DNA of 64,000 nucleotides, from contig JAEZJK010000002.1 in assembly GCA_023415835.1 (NCBI GenBank), forward strand, positions 69,497 to 133,496. The letters are read 5' to 3'. The position numbers and the translations under genes were made by a program. The DNA comes from Bacillota bacterium. GTDB taxonomy: Bacteria > Bacillota > UBA4882 > UBA8346. Shown here one piece after another: positions 24,800 through 33,327 of the stretch (position 1 is its first letter; the number at the start of each line of letters is the position of its first letter). Under the pieces are notes generated by a model. The model had not been told where the DNA came from. It saw only the letters and a list, made by a program, of their open reading frames with translations, and did not search any database.

Positions 24800-27700
24800 T
24801 CACTCCTTAAACTTATATACTACCCTTAATTGCAAATCGCTAATATCTAAAGCATCCTCTTTTAGGGTAAACGTGAAAGATTTCTCTCCCATCAGCATCA
24901 TCTCTTTCGGAATGCTATCTTCCATCACCGTCAGGGTGTGTACCCCCAAGGGAACGTTTTCAAAATAGAATATCCCGTCGTTGCCGGTAAATATTTTTTT
25001 CTTACCGCCTTCTAAAGCTATCTCCACCCAATTCAGGGATTTATCCCCTTGATCGTAAATTCCGTTGCTATTTACATCCAAAAACACTTTCCCCGAGATC
25101 GACCCATTCATGGTGAGGCCAAAATCGAAAAACATATTTTCCGTTTCCCGGATCCTAAGTAATTTTACATCGGTAGCCGGAGTATAATCCGCGGCCAAGG
25201 ACTTGAGCGCGAAGTTTAATTGATAAGTGCCAGGTTGAACATAGTTAAAAATATATTCCCCGTTACTATCGCTAACCGCGACCCGCCCGTTCAATGACAT
25301 TTTAATATTGGGAATCAGTTTCTCTCCTCCATCATATTGATGGTTCCCGTTTTCATCCAGATAGACTAGGCCAGTGATGAAAGAAAGGTTGTTACTATCC
25401 TGCTTAACCGTTTTGCTCCGCCCGCCCCCAAACCCTATCGCCTGGCCGAGACTTAACCGGATCACAGTCTCCGGTTCTTCCGTTTGAATGGTTTCATATA
25501 GCCTTTCCGTTTCCAATTTAAATTCCAAACCGTTTTTAAAGTTCCGAAGGAAGCCGGCCTTATATGAAAATTGCGGTTCTTTGCGGTCTAGATACGGCGA
25601 GATGTACTCCAGAGAGGCATAATACTTATCTTTATTATTCCGGATAAAATAGTTCAATTCCAGCTTCGCTGAAGTATAATAATCCTCATCGCATAAAACC
25701 CGGGCCAGGTTGGAACTGAGCGTCAATTGTTCATTAAAGAAATACTTATTCCAGGCCTCGAATTTCTTTGACTTCGGTTCCAAAGCGGATTCATATTCGG
25801 AGTAATAATATAATTCTACATTGGCTCCCAACCACATTTTGGGCGAGACCCATTGGAGTTCGGACTCAAAACTCCAATCTGTCCCCGGCGGTGGTTGGTC
25901 ATCCGGCGATTTATCGCCGTTGATCCGTTGATAATCATTACTGACCCGTAACATCAAAGTGTCGGACAACATCCGTACATAATCGGTTTCGGCGGTAACC
26001 ACATTTTCAGCGCCGGCCTCACCTCGATATTCAAAGTTAATCTTATCGTAAGCAAGATAATTATTAACGCTAAAGTTTTTTTTGAAAACATACTGTTCGG
26101 AATAGATCCTGCTTAAGTTTTGCTGATACTTATATCCCAAATTTTCTAAATCTTTTTCATAATTAATATTGCTAAGACCCACTGTAAATTTATTGTCTAA
26201 AGTGGGACCAAATTTATGAACCCTTTTCAAGTCAATGTATTTTAATGAATAAAATCGATCCATTCCGGCTAAACCGTCAACCACTTTGGCCTCTGTCTCA
26301 TAACTGGTTTGGTCGGAGATCTCGATCTCCCCCAGTACCTGAAACCCTTTTCCCGAATCGGCCTTCACCCAATTATCGTTGCTAATGCTAGGATCGACAT
26401 AAAAAATAATCCCTTCAATAAATCCCCGTTCCAGGCAATAGAGGAGCGATGATTCCCACCCGTTTTGCAGATCCTTTTCAGTTCCGCCCACCAACCAATC
26501 AAGGGTGCATACCGTATGTTCCCCAATTCGAAAAGCAATACCGGTGTCTGCGCCAATACCCGCCGGTTTATCACTATCATCATATAGTTTAGTTCGGATG
26601 GCTTCGCAATCAAATGAAACCGTATTGTTAAACAAGGTATTCCTGGTTTTAAAACCGGTCATCTCGCCGATCCATCCCTCATCATCCTCATACTTTTTGT
26701 ATTTTCCGGAGGCCGCCATGATACTATGGGTGCCGTCTTCAAGTATCCTCAAACTGGCGGCTATTTTTTCTTCAGTTACCAACTGTTCTCCCGATGGTTT
26801 TTCCACAATGACTTTGATGATATTCAGCCTCTTAATCAATAGGGGGACATTCTCGAAACGATATTCCTTGCTTTTAGAGCCGACTGTTAAGCCCCCTTTT
26901 TCTTTGCCGTTAACTATCAGGGTAACTTTATCTCCGGGATCCGCTGAACCCGAGATCACGGTATGGGGCACCAAATACCTGGGAAAGGAGTCATCAGGGG
27001 TCATATATAAAAATCCCCTTATCCTCTGTTGTTCCAAAGTATTCTCTAGGTAGACATCGGCATCCCCTAAAATAATCAGTTGGTTATTCTCATTATACTT
27101 GGCCCGGATTATGTTCGTTCTTACCTCGGCCTCTTCGTCAGACTCGTACTCTACCTTCCCTCCCAAAGAAATTGCCCAAGCTCCGGCCCGGCCGTCTCCC
27201 CTAAGCTCCAAGCTCCCCTCTTCACTTTGGCCGCCACCTTTATCTTCCCGGTATTCCCAGCCCAATTTATATCTGATCGAACCGATAGAATAAGGAGGGC
27301 CTTCCAAATAATTGATTTTAGAGTCGCTATCGCCCTCTTCATCAGTAGCCGTCCCGGAATCTAGTTTTTTCTCCATCCAGTCGGCTCGGATCGTCAACTC
27401 TTGATACTTATAACTCCATTCGATTTTAACATCCACCAAATATTCGATTAGTGACGGGCTTACATAAAACTCCCCGTTTAAACTAACCGGAGGTTGTTCC
27501 CCTTGAGGCCAGTGGAATTCGTCCCCGGCCACATACTTTCGGCTCTTTAGATCGATAATCGCCCGGCGCTTGGCGATCTGATCTTCGACGGTTACCGTAT
27601 TGGCTTCCCGATCAAAAGTAATGCTATAAGGCAAATAAGCGCTTAATCCATTCAACGGGACCAACACATATTTGTCAAAATCTAATATCTCAAACAGGGG

Positions 27701-27847
27701 TTCTTCCTCAATCAGCTCATCCCCGGATTTAATCGCCAAAAGGACCGTACTGGTTTCAACCTCCGGCTGATTGGCCCAGGTTATTTGAACTACGATCATT
27801 GTCCCCAGGAACAAAGCTGCTAAAATTTTTTTAGATACCCTACGCAC
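24800..27847 (-). CDS. Usher-like outer-membrane protein with C-terminal SdrD B-like domains
   Basis: A 1015-residue exported protein (GTG start after GGGAGG; signal peptide about 1-25, cut near 'TWA-NQ'). Residues 40-150 resemble the N-terminal region of alternative ushers and copper-amine-oxidase-N folds ('VLVPLNGLSAYLPYSITFD', 'GEFYVSPSLIEYLVDVKIEW'). At about 290-350, 'VISGSADPGDKVTLIVNGKE' to 'YRFENVPLLIKRLNIIKVIVE' has the shape of the usher plug or middle domain. From about 350 to 835, alternating short strands with aromatic girdles look like a beta-barrel. The last 180 residues hold two SdrD B/CNA-B-like domains ('GLVYLDENGNHQYDGGEKLIP', 'GKVFLDVNSNGIYDQGDKSLN'). It ends in '...VVYKFKE'. 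It is the last gene of the locus with a PapD-like chaperone and pilin candidate, so secretion and assembly of a surface fibre is the inferred role. Confidence 0.72.
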   Translation of the reverse strand: MRRVSKKILAALFLGTMIVVQITWANQPEVETSTVLLAIKSGDELIEEEPLFEILDFDKYVLVPLNGLSAYLPYSITFDREANTVTVEDQIAKRRAIIDLKSRKYVAGDEFHWPQGEQPPVSLNGEFYVSPSLIEYLVDVKIEWSYKYQELTIRADWMEKKLDSGTATDEEGDSDSKINYLEGPPYSIGSIRYKLGWEYREDKGGGQSEEGSLELRGDGRAGAWAISLGGKVEYESDEEAEVRTNIIRAKYNENNQLIILGDADVYLENTLEQQRIRGFLYMTPDDSFPRYLVPHTVISGSADPGDKVTLIVNGKEKGGLTVGSKSKEYRFENVPLLIKRLNIIKVIVEKPSGEQLVTEEKIAASLRILEDGTHSIMAASGKYKKYEDDEGWIGEMTGFKTRNTLFNNTVSFDCEAIRTKLYDDSDKPAGIGADTGIAFRIGEHTVCTLDWLVGGTEKDLQNGWESSLLYCLERGFIEGIIFYVDPSISNDNWVKADSGKGFQVLGEIEISDQTSYETEAKVVDGLAGMDRFYSLKYIDLKRVHKFGPTLDNKFTVGLSNINYEKDLENLGYKYQQNLSRIYSEQYVFKKNFSVNNYLAYDKINFEYRGEAGAENVVTAETDYVRMLSDTLMLRVSNDYQRINGDKSPDDQPPPGTDWSFESELQWVSPKMWLGANVELYYYSEYESALEPKSKKFEAWNKYFFNEQLTLSSNLARVLCDEDYYTSAKLELNYFIRNNKDKYYASLEYISPYLDRKEPQFSYKAGFLRNFKNGLEFKLETERLYETIQTEEPETVIRLSLGQAIGFGGGRSKTVKQDSNNLSFITGLVYLDENGNHQYDGGEKLIPNIKMSLNGRVAVSDSNGEYIFNYVQPGTYQLNFALKSLAADYTPATDVKLLRIRETENMFFDFGLTMNGSISGKVFLDVNSNGIYDQGDKSLNWVEIALEGGKKKIFTGNDGIFYFENVPLGVHTLTVMEDSIPKEMMLMGEKSFTFTLKEDALDISDLQLRVVYKFKE

Positions 27848-27965
27848 CGGACCAACCTCCCCTCAAAATCCTTTTTGAACCCGGCCAATATCAAAATAGC
27901 CAAATGCTGAAAATTTAATCTCAATTGATGGCCTATAAACCTTTAACTTTAAACCTTCAACTTTG

Positions 27966-28778
27966 TTAATTCCCCACTGTAAACGGGATAGTCCGGCTGG
28001 TGGATTTATCGGTACCTAAAAAACTGATTTTCATTATCAAATTGTATTTCCCAGGAGCCAACTTATCGGGGAGCGGAAAACTAATATTCCGGTCAAATTG
28101 GGGCAGGATTACTTTTTCCGAAAATTGATTTTCATAGATTAAAGCCTTCTTTTCATTAATCAATTTATAACTGATTCGGTAGCGCACATGACCGGCCCCT
28201 TGATTAACGATTGTTACAACTCCTTGATATTTGCCGTCGGGGGCTTTCTCGACCTTTGCGTCTTTTAGGTTAAAAGCCATCCTCATTCCTTCAAAGGCCA
28301 AATAAATAGTTGATCCGACTTGAGTCACTACATTGGCGCCCATTCCTTCTTGATTTTGATAAACGCTCTTTTCCTCAAAAAAAACTATGCCCCGGCGTTC
28401 GAATAAATCGCCATCCTTCGGTGCGGTCATCGTAAAACGGACAATCTGGGATTCACCGGGGGCGATTTTAAAATTTTGCGGGTTGAACTTGATTAATCCT
28501 TTTAAAGATTCTTTACGGGTCCCTACTTCCGAGGTGACCATCCGATCGGCGTTATTAAGGGTCCAATCATAGATAGTCGCACTTACTTCAGCTGTTTTAT
28601 CGCTGGGGTTAGTCACTTTAATGATCCCGGTAACCCGTTCCCCTGGCTTCGCCATAAACAGCAAACGGGAAGGGTCTACGGTGGTCGATGCCCAAACTAG
28701 GGCCGATAACCAAAGAATGAGTATAAATAATGCTGGAATGACGATTAGATACTTTGATGGATATAGATGTTGCTTCAT
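27966..28778 (-). CDS. PapD-like periplasmic chaperone
   Basis: A 270-residue exported protein; residues 1-30 form a signal peptide ('LIVIPALFILILWLSALVWA'). The mature protein opens 'TTVDPSRLLFMAKPGERV', with an Arg in the place of the PapD anchor residue. Then 'FNPQNFKIAPGESQIVRFTMTAP' and 'FERRGIVFFEE' follow the chaperone domain-1 pattern (P.....L.PGE.Q.vR). A second Ig-like domain runs from about 150 to the end. Such chaperones fold pilin subunits in the periplasm and deliver them to the usher, which is the next gene. A good AGGAGG site precedes the ATG. Gram-positive DUF916 proteins are a related alternative. Confidence 0.78.
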   Translation of the reverse strand: MKQHLYPSKYLIVIPALFILILWLSALVWASTTVDPSRLLFMAKPGERVTGIIKVTNPSDKTAEVSATIYDWTLNNADRMVTSEVGTRKESLKGLIKFNPQNFKIAPGESQIVRFTMTAPKDGDLFERRGIVFFEEKSVYQNQEGMGANVVTQVGSTIYLAFEGMRMAFNLKDAKVEKAPDGKYQGVVTIVNQGAGHVRYRISYKLINEKKALIYENQFSEKVILPQFDRNISFPLPDKLAPGKYNLIMKISFLGTDKSTSRTIPFTVGN

Positions 28779-28795
28779 AGCGATCCTCCTATTTT

Positions 28796-28826
28796 AAAAA
28801 GGGCTGATGGCGCGTTCATCAGCCCT
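28796..28826 (-). terminator. Terminator between the pilin candidate and chaperone genes
   Basis: On the minus strand, AGGGCTGATG and CATCAGCCCT form a perfect 10-bp stem with a 7-base loop, followed by T-rich sequence (TTTTTAAAA). It lies 26 bases after the pilin stop and before the chaperone ribosome site. It would give more pilin mRNA than chaperone/usher mRNA by partial termination. Confidence 0.88.
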
Positions 28827-28851
28827 GAGTTTAAAAGAGATACTTATTATA

Positions 28852-29607
28852 TTAGATGGTATATGCTTTAAAGGTTACGTTTCCGCTGTATGAACCATGA
28901 ACTACGTTCGCGGCATACGGTACTCTGAACCGATGGAAATATTGCAGGCTGGCACAGGCAGCGCCTTGGCCGATATTGATAGTCTTAGCGGTATCAAAGG
29001 TTTGAGCGTCATAGGTTCCGTCAATGGCTGTGCTAGTGCCGATTTCCAGGTTGAGTTTAGCGGCGCCATTAGTTAACGGAGCGCTGATGACATCATATTT
29101 GAAATCATCATTAGAGAAAAGCTGGACCTTGAAAATATCGCAGGCTTGAATATACACATCGGATCCAGGGGCGATTTCAGCATTTCGGCCATGACCGAGC
29201 GAAGCCCAGTTTCCATTGACAAAACCGCCGATCTCGTTATCAAAGACCATATGGTACATACCTGCTTGTGAGCTAGGAATGCTACCTACAGCCTGAGCAA
29301 TGTTGGTGCCGTCTTTTTTCGGTCCAAAGCTCTCCAGGGTGGTGATCCCGTCGTTACCGTTGAACTCCATTTTTAGGTAACATGGGATATAAGCCAAAGC
29401 CTCTACGTTCAATTGCGCAGTTTGGCCCGAGCCATTAGAATCCGGAGTCCAAGATTTGCGATCAAGCGTCGTGTTGCTATATTTCTCACCGGTGGCTCCC
29501 CAGACAATAACACCGTTATCGTCTACGTGATCATTATAATCGGCGAATACAACGGTACCGGTTACGACCATTACTAAAACCAGCAACAAAATACTGAATC
29601 TCTTCAT
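28852..29607 (-). CDS. Secreted pilin/coat subunit candidate
   Basis: A 251-residue exported protein with a signal peptide (about 1-22, 'SILLLVLVMVVTGTVVFA'). The mature chain is rich in Gly, Asn, Thr and Asp with beta-sandwich alternation ('AQLNVEALAYIPCYLKMEF', 'AKLNLEIGTSTAIDGTY', 'FHRFRVPYAANVVHGSYSG'). The ending 'GSYSGNVTFKAYTI', a strand with alternating hydrophobics, fits the way pilin domains close with 'G.Y.g.v.v.v'. Three cysteines are seen in the mature chain. It lies upstream of chaperone and usher and is followed by a strong terminator, as expected for an abundant structural subunit. I do not recognise a named family, so 'pilin' rests on position and shape. Confidence 0.62.
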   Translation of the reverse strand: MKRFSILLLVLVMVVTGTVVFADYNDHVDDNGVIVWGATGEKYSNTTLDRKSWTPDSNGSGQTAQLNVEALAYIPCYLKMEFNGNDGITTLESFGPKKDGTNIAQAVGSIPSSQAGMYHMVFDNEIGGFVNGNWASLGHGRNAEIAPGSDVYIQACDIFKVQLFSNDDFKYDVISAPLTNGAAKLNLEIGTSTAIDGTYDAQTFDTAKTINIGQGAACASLQYFHRFRVPYAANVVHGSYSGNVTFKAYTI

Positions 29608-29677
29608 TTAGTTAGCTTTCCCCCTCAAATTATTTTTTATCTACAACCCGATTTAACGCGCTGATACCGGGTAGTAT

Positions 29678-30541
29678 TCAAAGTTTGACGGTTTTTTGAT
29701 CCCATAGTTCAAGCAGGAAACGAAGTTGAAATGATTGCTCTCCCGCAGGATACTTGATAAAATCATCGATATAAATTAGAGTTTTAATCTCTGTCCAATA
29801 TGATTCAGATCGGACGACAGTCGCATTACCGGCAGCCAGCACCTTTTTCTCGGTTTCCAAACGCCCTCCCGCTGAAAAAAGTCTCTGAATCTCAAGATTG
29901 GCCAGTTGTTGATCCATTTTTAGTTGGAGCGGGACTTTACTATCTCTGGCTAAGTTTACCGCAAGAACCCATTTTGAATTGGAAGCCACTCTGATTGTTA
30001 AAGGGATTGAACTCTGTAGTTTTAAATCTTCTTTGGCTGCTTGATCCATTCGGATAAAGCTTTGGTCAGTCTCTATCCTAACCCATGGTTGGACTTCCGC
30101 CCCTAGTTGAAAAGTAATTTTTTTTTCTGAAGTCTCAATTATAATTATCCCTTGATAATTCCCGGGGCGGTCAGCAGGGGTCAAATTTAGGCTAAATGTA
30201 AAAAATAGTTTGTCATTTAATGAAAGCGCTTTAGAATCAATCTCAAATGGGCTATGGTCCAATTCGAAATTACGGTCGTTAATTGCCATATTTAAACGGT
30301 TTACAGGGATATGCTCTCCTCTTTGGTTATCTAGGAAGGAATCGAAATAGACTTTAACCCAATCTTCACCCGGATTAATTTTAATGGAAAGGCTACGGTC
30401 GATCACCAAGCTTTCAATCGGGCGCGCTTTCCCAAAATCTATTTTGTACCTGTATTCAGCCGCTTTGACCGGATTAAATCCGGCCCAAAGGCAATTAAGG
30501 GCTATAAAGCAAAGGATAATGCGCCAAATTGCTTTTCGCAT
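29678..30541 (-). CDS. Exported beta-rich protein, first gene of the fibre locus
   Basis: A 287-residue protein with a signal peptide (about 1-27, 'IILCFIALNCLWAGFNPVKA'). Two beta-sandwich-like domains follow; the first has 'LFFTFSLNLTPADRPGNYQGIIIIET', the second 'SSIPLTIRVASNSKWVLAVNLARDSK'. The end is 'FQLRFLLELWDQKTVKL'. This could be a second chaperone, a minor subunit or an adhesin; the 'P.......GNYQG.IIIE' phrase resembles domains in fimbrial and WxL-locus proteins. GAGGGGAG precedes the ATG. It is first in the four-gene minus-strand unit (70 bases before the pilin candidate). No firm family. Confidence 0.6.
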   Translation of the reverse strand: MRKAIWRIILCFIALNCLWAGFNPVKAAEYRYKIDFGKARPIESLVIDRSLSIKINPGEDWVKVYFDSFLDNQRGEHIPVNRLNMAINDRNFELDHSPFEIDSKALSLNDKLFFTFSLNLTPADRPGNYQGIIIIETSEKKITFQLGAEVQPWVRIETDQSFIRMDQAAKEDLKLQSSIPLTIRVASNSKWVLAVNLARDSKVPLQLKMDQQLANLEIQRLFSAGGRLETEKKVLAAGNATVVRSESYWTEIKTLIYIDDFIKYPAGEQSFQLRFLLELWDQKTVKL

Positions 30542-30751
30542 TCAAATACTCCCCTCTTTTAATTGATAAAGCCGGTTTCAATTGGGACTGTTAAGAAAAC
30601 CGGCCCGATAATCGTTTGTTTTAACTCAAAAATATCCACTCCAGTATTTATATTTTTATAGTCCCTTAATATTCCAAAATTATTCAACCGGTTAAAATAT
30701 AACACCGCGCCAGCCCTTAAGCAACGAGTATTAAGGATAGTTTTTTGGATC

Positions 30752-30804
30752 AAAAAAGTACAGTCCTAACCTTTCCCGAACTGTACTTTTGACTGTACTT
30801 TTTA
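30752..30804. repeat. GTACAGT/ACTGTAC inverted repeat with an extra half-site
   Basis: AAAAAGTACAGT (30753-30764) is inverted as ACTGTACTTTT (30780-30790) and then directly repeated as GACTGTACTTTTTA (30791-30804). It lies upstream of the fibre operon and immediately 3' of the LuxR-type regulator gene. It could be a terminator or a regulator operator. Confidence 0.65.
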
Positions 30805-30826
30805 AATACTTAACGTTATCAATCTA

Positions 30827-31501
30827 TTAATATACCCCTATCATATCCTGTGTTTTTAAGAACTCCTGAATCCGCTTTAAATAACCGACCGCTTGTTTGC
30901 GACTAGAGAGATGTAGTTTGCTTAGTATTTGTTTCATGTGATATTTGACTGTCCGCTCAGTTAGGTATAATTGGGCGCCTATTTCCTTATAGGTAAGGCC
31001 ATTCGCTACCAATAACAAAATCTCCAATTGCCTGTCGGTCAATTCTTTAAAAGCGTTATCAATGAAAGTCTCTTTATTATTATTATCATTCCCGGTCAAA
31101 TTATCAAGTAATTTTGAGATAAAGCCGGAAGCGAGTATCGGCTCATCTTTAGAGAGGTTTTCAATCAGTTGGTTAAATTCTTCAATATCAAGGTTTTTCG
31201 GTAAAAAGCCCGAGGCGCCGAGCTTAAGCGCTTCAAGCATATATTCTTGATCGTCATGGCCGGAGAGAATGATAATTTTGATCCCTGGAAACTCCGCTTT
31301 AATCAATTGGGTGGCGGTCAGGCCGTCGCAATTGGGCAGTTGCATCTCCATTAAGATCACATCTGGTAATAGTTTTTGGGTTTGATCCAGAGCCTCTAAA
31401 CCATCTTTGGCTGTGCCCACTACGGTAATTCCATGGGATAGCGCTAAACTGCGAAGCCCTTCTAAATATAACGGGTGATTATCGACTAATAATAACCTCA
31501 T
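30827..31501 (-). CDS. LuxR/NarL-type response regulator lacking the phospho-acceptor Asp
   Basis: A 224-residue NarL-type regulator: receiver domain (about 1-118) and LuxR helix-turn-helix (about 155-215, 'LTDRQLEILLLVANGLTYKEIG', 'LYLTERTVKYHMKQILSKLHL'). The receiver keeps Asp7, the switch Ser in 'IIILSGHDD' and Lys in 'GFLPKNLD'. However, the phospho-acceptor site reads 'DVILMEMQLPN', with Glu52 (GAG) in place of Asp, and the second acidic-pair residue is Asn8. It may therefore be a pseudo-receiver locked in, or insensitive to, the active state. No kinase lies next to it. It lies beside the fibre locus on the same strand, upstream in position but read toward it across an inverted repeat, so it might control that locus. 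Confidence 0.9.
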   Translation of the reverse strand: MRLLLVDNHPLYLEGLRSLALSHGITVVGTAKDGLEALDQTQKLLPDVILMEMQLPNCDGLTATQLIKAEFPGIKIIILSGHDDQEYMLEALKLGASGFLPKNLDIEEFNQLIENLSKDEPILASGFISKLLDNLTGNDNNNKETFIDNAFKELTDRQLEILLLVANGLTYKEIGAQLYLTERTVKYHMKQILSKLHLSSRKQAVGYLKRIQEFLKTQDMIGVY

Positions 31502-31654
31502 CTTAGCCCTCTATTCTTTGTAATTCTATCAACCACATTTTACAATTCTATCAGTCCCAATCATTACCTTCATATAATATTATTGACATTTCTATCTTTT
31601 CCAGTATTAAACCGTAATTTTTGATCCGGTTAACTAGGCTTTCAAAGAGTACAA

Positions 31655-31684
31655 CAAAAAAGATTAGCCTTATACTGGCTAATC
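31655..31684 (-). terminator. Terminator of the thioesterase gene
   Basis: On the minus strand GATTAGCC and GGCTAATC (8-bp stem, 7-base loop) are followed by six T, 45 bases after the stop at 31729. Confidence 0.85.
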
Positions 31685-31728
31685 CCGACGGTCAAACTTT
31701 ATTAAAGTAAATTGCCGGTTTCTTGCGG

Positions 31729-32151
31729 CTAATGTCTGGTATGTCCCAAAACCGACTCCAACGTTTCCTTTTTCCGGTAAACCGTGGCTTGCATTAGAGC
31801 GATTAAGTCACCCTCTCCGCTGGTAATCTTGATTGTATAGGTCGCCAACTTCTGATTGAGAGACTCTTCCTTCGCTTCAGCAAAAAGGATTCCCTTGGAA
31901 ACAGCTTTCAAATAAGAAATATTACCATTGATAAGCACAGCGGCGATCCCATGGGAATTAGACGCTGCCGCCAATGCAAAATCGGCCAGAGTAAAAATTG
32001 CCCCGCCCTGTACTATCCCTAACCCGTTTAAATGTATATCCCTGACTTCCAATTTAGCTTTAGCTTCGCCGGGCCGGATTTCAACCAGTTCAATCCCGAC
32101 CGTTTCCGTACAAAATTTATCATTTCCCAATACTTTCTTAACTGCTTCCAT
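31729..32151 (-). CDS. PaaI-family hotdog-fold thioesterase
   Basis: A 140-residue hotdog protein. 'HLNGLGIVQGGAIFTLADFALAAASNS' (about 41-67) is the PaaI signature, with the helix carrying the catalytic Asp/Glu equivalent in 'TLADFA'. 'NGNISYLKAV' and the last strand 'LMQATVYRKKE' complete the fold. Such enzymes hydrolyse acyl-CoA or aryl-CoA thioesters. GGAGGT precedes the ATG. Stand-alone with its own terminator. It may relate to the acyl-CoA synthetase at 44.6 kb, though not linked. Confidence 0.9.
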   Translation of the reverse strand: MEAVKKVLGNDKFCTETVGIELVEIRPGEAKAKLEVRDIHLNGLGIVQGGAIFTLADFALAAASNSHGIAAVLINGNISYLKAVSKGILFAEAKEESLNQKLATYTIKITSGEGDLIALMQATVYRKKETLESVLGHTRH

Positions 32152-32351
32152 CCATCTACCTCCTATTCAATGGTTATACGAAAAACCAACTATCCACCCT
32201 TATTAATTTTTCTCATGTTTATAAAATTACCTGCACTTTATAGGTTATTTTTTATTATTGCAAATAACATTTTTTACATCTAATCTGATTTGAAGAAAGA
32301 GCCGATTTCTTTGATATACCCCTATAGAAGAAAACCTTGGAGGATGATCAA

Positions 32352-32981
32352 ATGGGTGTTAAAACTAGCGATGTTTCTGTCAATGAATTAAATTTACAGA
32401 GTAAAAAGATCGCCCTGTTGTTGACGATTTATGAAAAATTATCTGACCGTTATTTTATTCGGGCCAGGATTCTCGATTTATTTCTGTTGGTTACTTCAAT
32501 TGTAGTCTGCCTAACGACCTTTGTCGATCCGAAAATACTTGAGTTTTTTAAGGTGCCTTCCGATAAATCTGTCATTATACTTGGAGTTGGGGCTTTTATA
32601 GTTTTTGTCATTTCCGTATTCTCTTTCATCAGCAACTGGAAGGCCCAGGCCGCTGATCTCGGCCGGGCTGCGAATACATTGAGCAGGATGAAAGCGGAAT
32701 GCAATGAAAAAATAAAAGCTGAGAACCAAGAAGAATTAAAACAATTACAACTTAAGGCCGTTGAATATGCTTCAATCATCAATAACCTTCCCAAGATACC
32801 CCAGAAAGAATTCTATAAATTGAAGACTATTCATAAGCGCCGGATTGAATTGAGCCGAATGATCGAACTTTATCCGGGCAGTTCAGTCTGGCTCTTGAAG
32901 TTGGTAGTCCATCTCCGGGCAAACCTTAATGTGCTGTTACGAAAACCAGTGGTTGACGATAGCGTGGAGGAAGTAAGTTAA
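32352..32981 (+). CDS. SLATT-like two-helix membrane protein
   Basis: A 209-residue protein starting MGVKTSDVSVNELNLQSKK. An N-terminal helix is followed by two adjacent membrane segments ('LFLLVTSIVVCLTTFV' about 45-60, 'VIILGVGAFIVFVISVFSFI' about 75-95) and a long cytoplasmic helical domain ('NWKAQAADLGRAANTLSRMKAE', 'ELKQLQLKAVEYASIINNL'). This 2TM-plus-helices layout matches SLATT domains, which act as putative pore-forming effectors in nucleotide-signalling defence systems. No nucleotide cyclase or SLOG partner is next to it, so a defence role is uncertain. The ATG at 32352 has GGAGG eight bases upstream; a TTG at 32337 is less likely. Confidence 0.6.
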   Translation: MGVKTSDVSVNELNLQSKKIALLLTIYEKLSDRYFIRARILDLFLLVTSIVVCLTTFVDPKILEFFKVPSDKSVIILGVGAFIVFVISVFSFISNWKAQAADLGRAANTLSRMKAECNEKIKAENQEELKQLQLKAVEYASIINNLPKIPQKEFYKLKTIHKRRIELSRMIELYPGSSVWLLKLVVHLRANLNVLLRKPVVDDSVEEVS

Positions 32982-32988
32982 TAATAAA

Positions 32989-33043
32989 AGGGTCATGACT
33001 AGATTGTATCACCTTTTTATACTTCTGTTCTAGTCAAGACCCT
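32989..33043 (+). terminator. Hairpin after the SLATT-like gene
   Basis: AGGGTC-TGACTAGA pairs with TCTAGTCA-GACCCT (one or two bulges), with a loop of about 24 bases, then AATAAAAT. A likely transcription-end structure, though the T-run is poor on the forward strand. Confidence 0.5.
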
Positions 33044-33142
33044 AATAAAATAATGTTAAGGCAAGAAACATTAGGCAACTGGCAATAGCGTGAATGTTAT
33101 CCTTTGCACCCCAACAAATATGCAATTAACAGTTACTCTTTT

Positions 33143-33217
33143 TAATCCGTGCTAATCTGTGTAAATCCTGTCTAAAACAAGTTTTTTATGGCAGGGTTTA
33201 CAGGATTAGCAGGATTT
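33143..33217. repeat. Inverted repeat with AATCC...CCTGTC arms
   Basis: AATCCGTGCTAATCTGTGTA (33143-33162) plus AATCCTGTC is inverted as GGCAGGGTTTACAGGATTAG and CAGGATT (33190-33217). The AATCCTGTC module is shared with the short palindrome at 11840-11876. Located between the SLATT-like gene and the MacB-like permease 3' end. Confidence 0.6.
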
Positions 33218-33327
33218 TTATAATCTGATGATAAAAAAAATGTCTCAAACTGAGCCAATAATAAACCAGCTGGCCAGATTTATCTCTTCTCTTCTTGCCC
33301 TATTGCCTAATGTTTATTCCCTCAAAC

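Noticed and set aside
24800..27847. TonB-dependent receptor or autotransporter
   Set aside because: There is no TonB box or plug and no passenger domain. The chaperone and pilin-like neighbours and the usher-type middle domain fit better.
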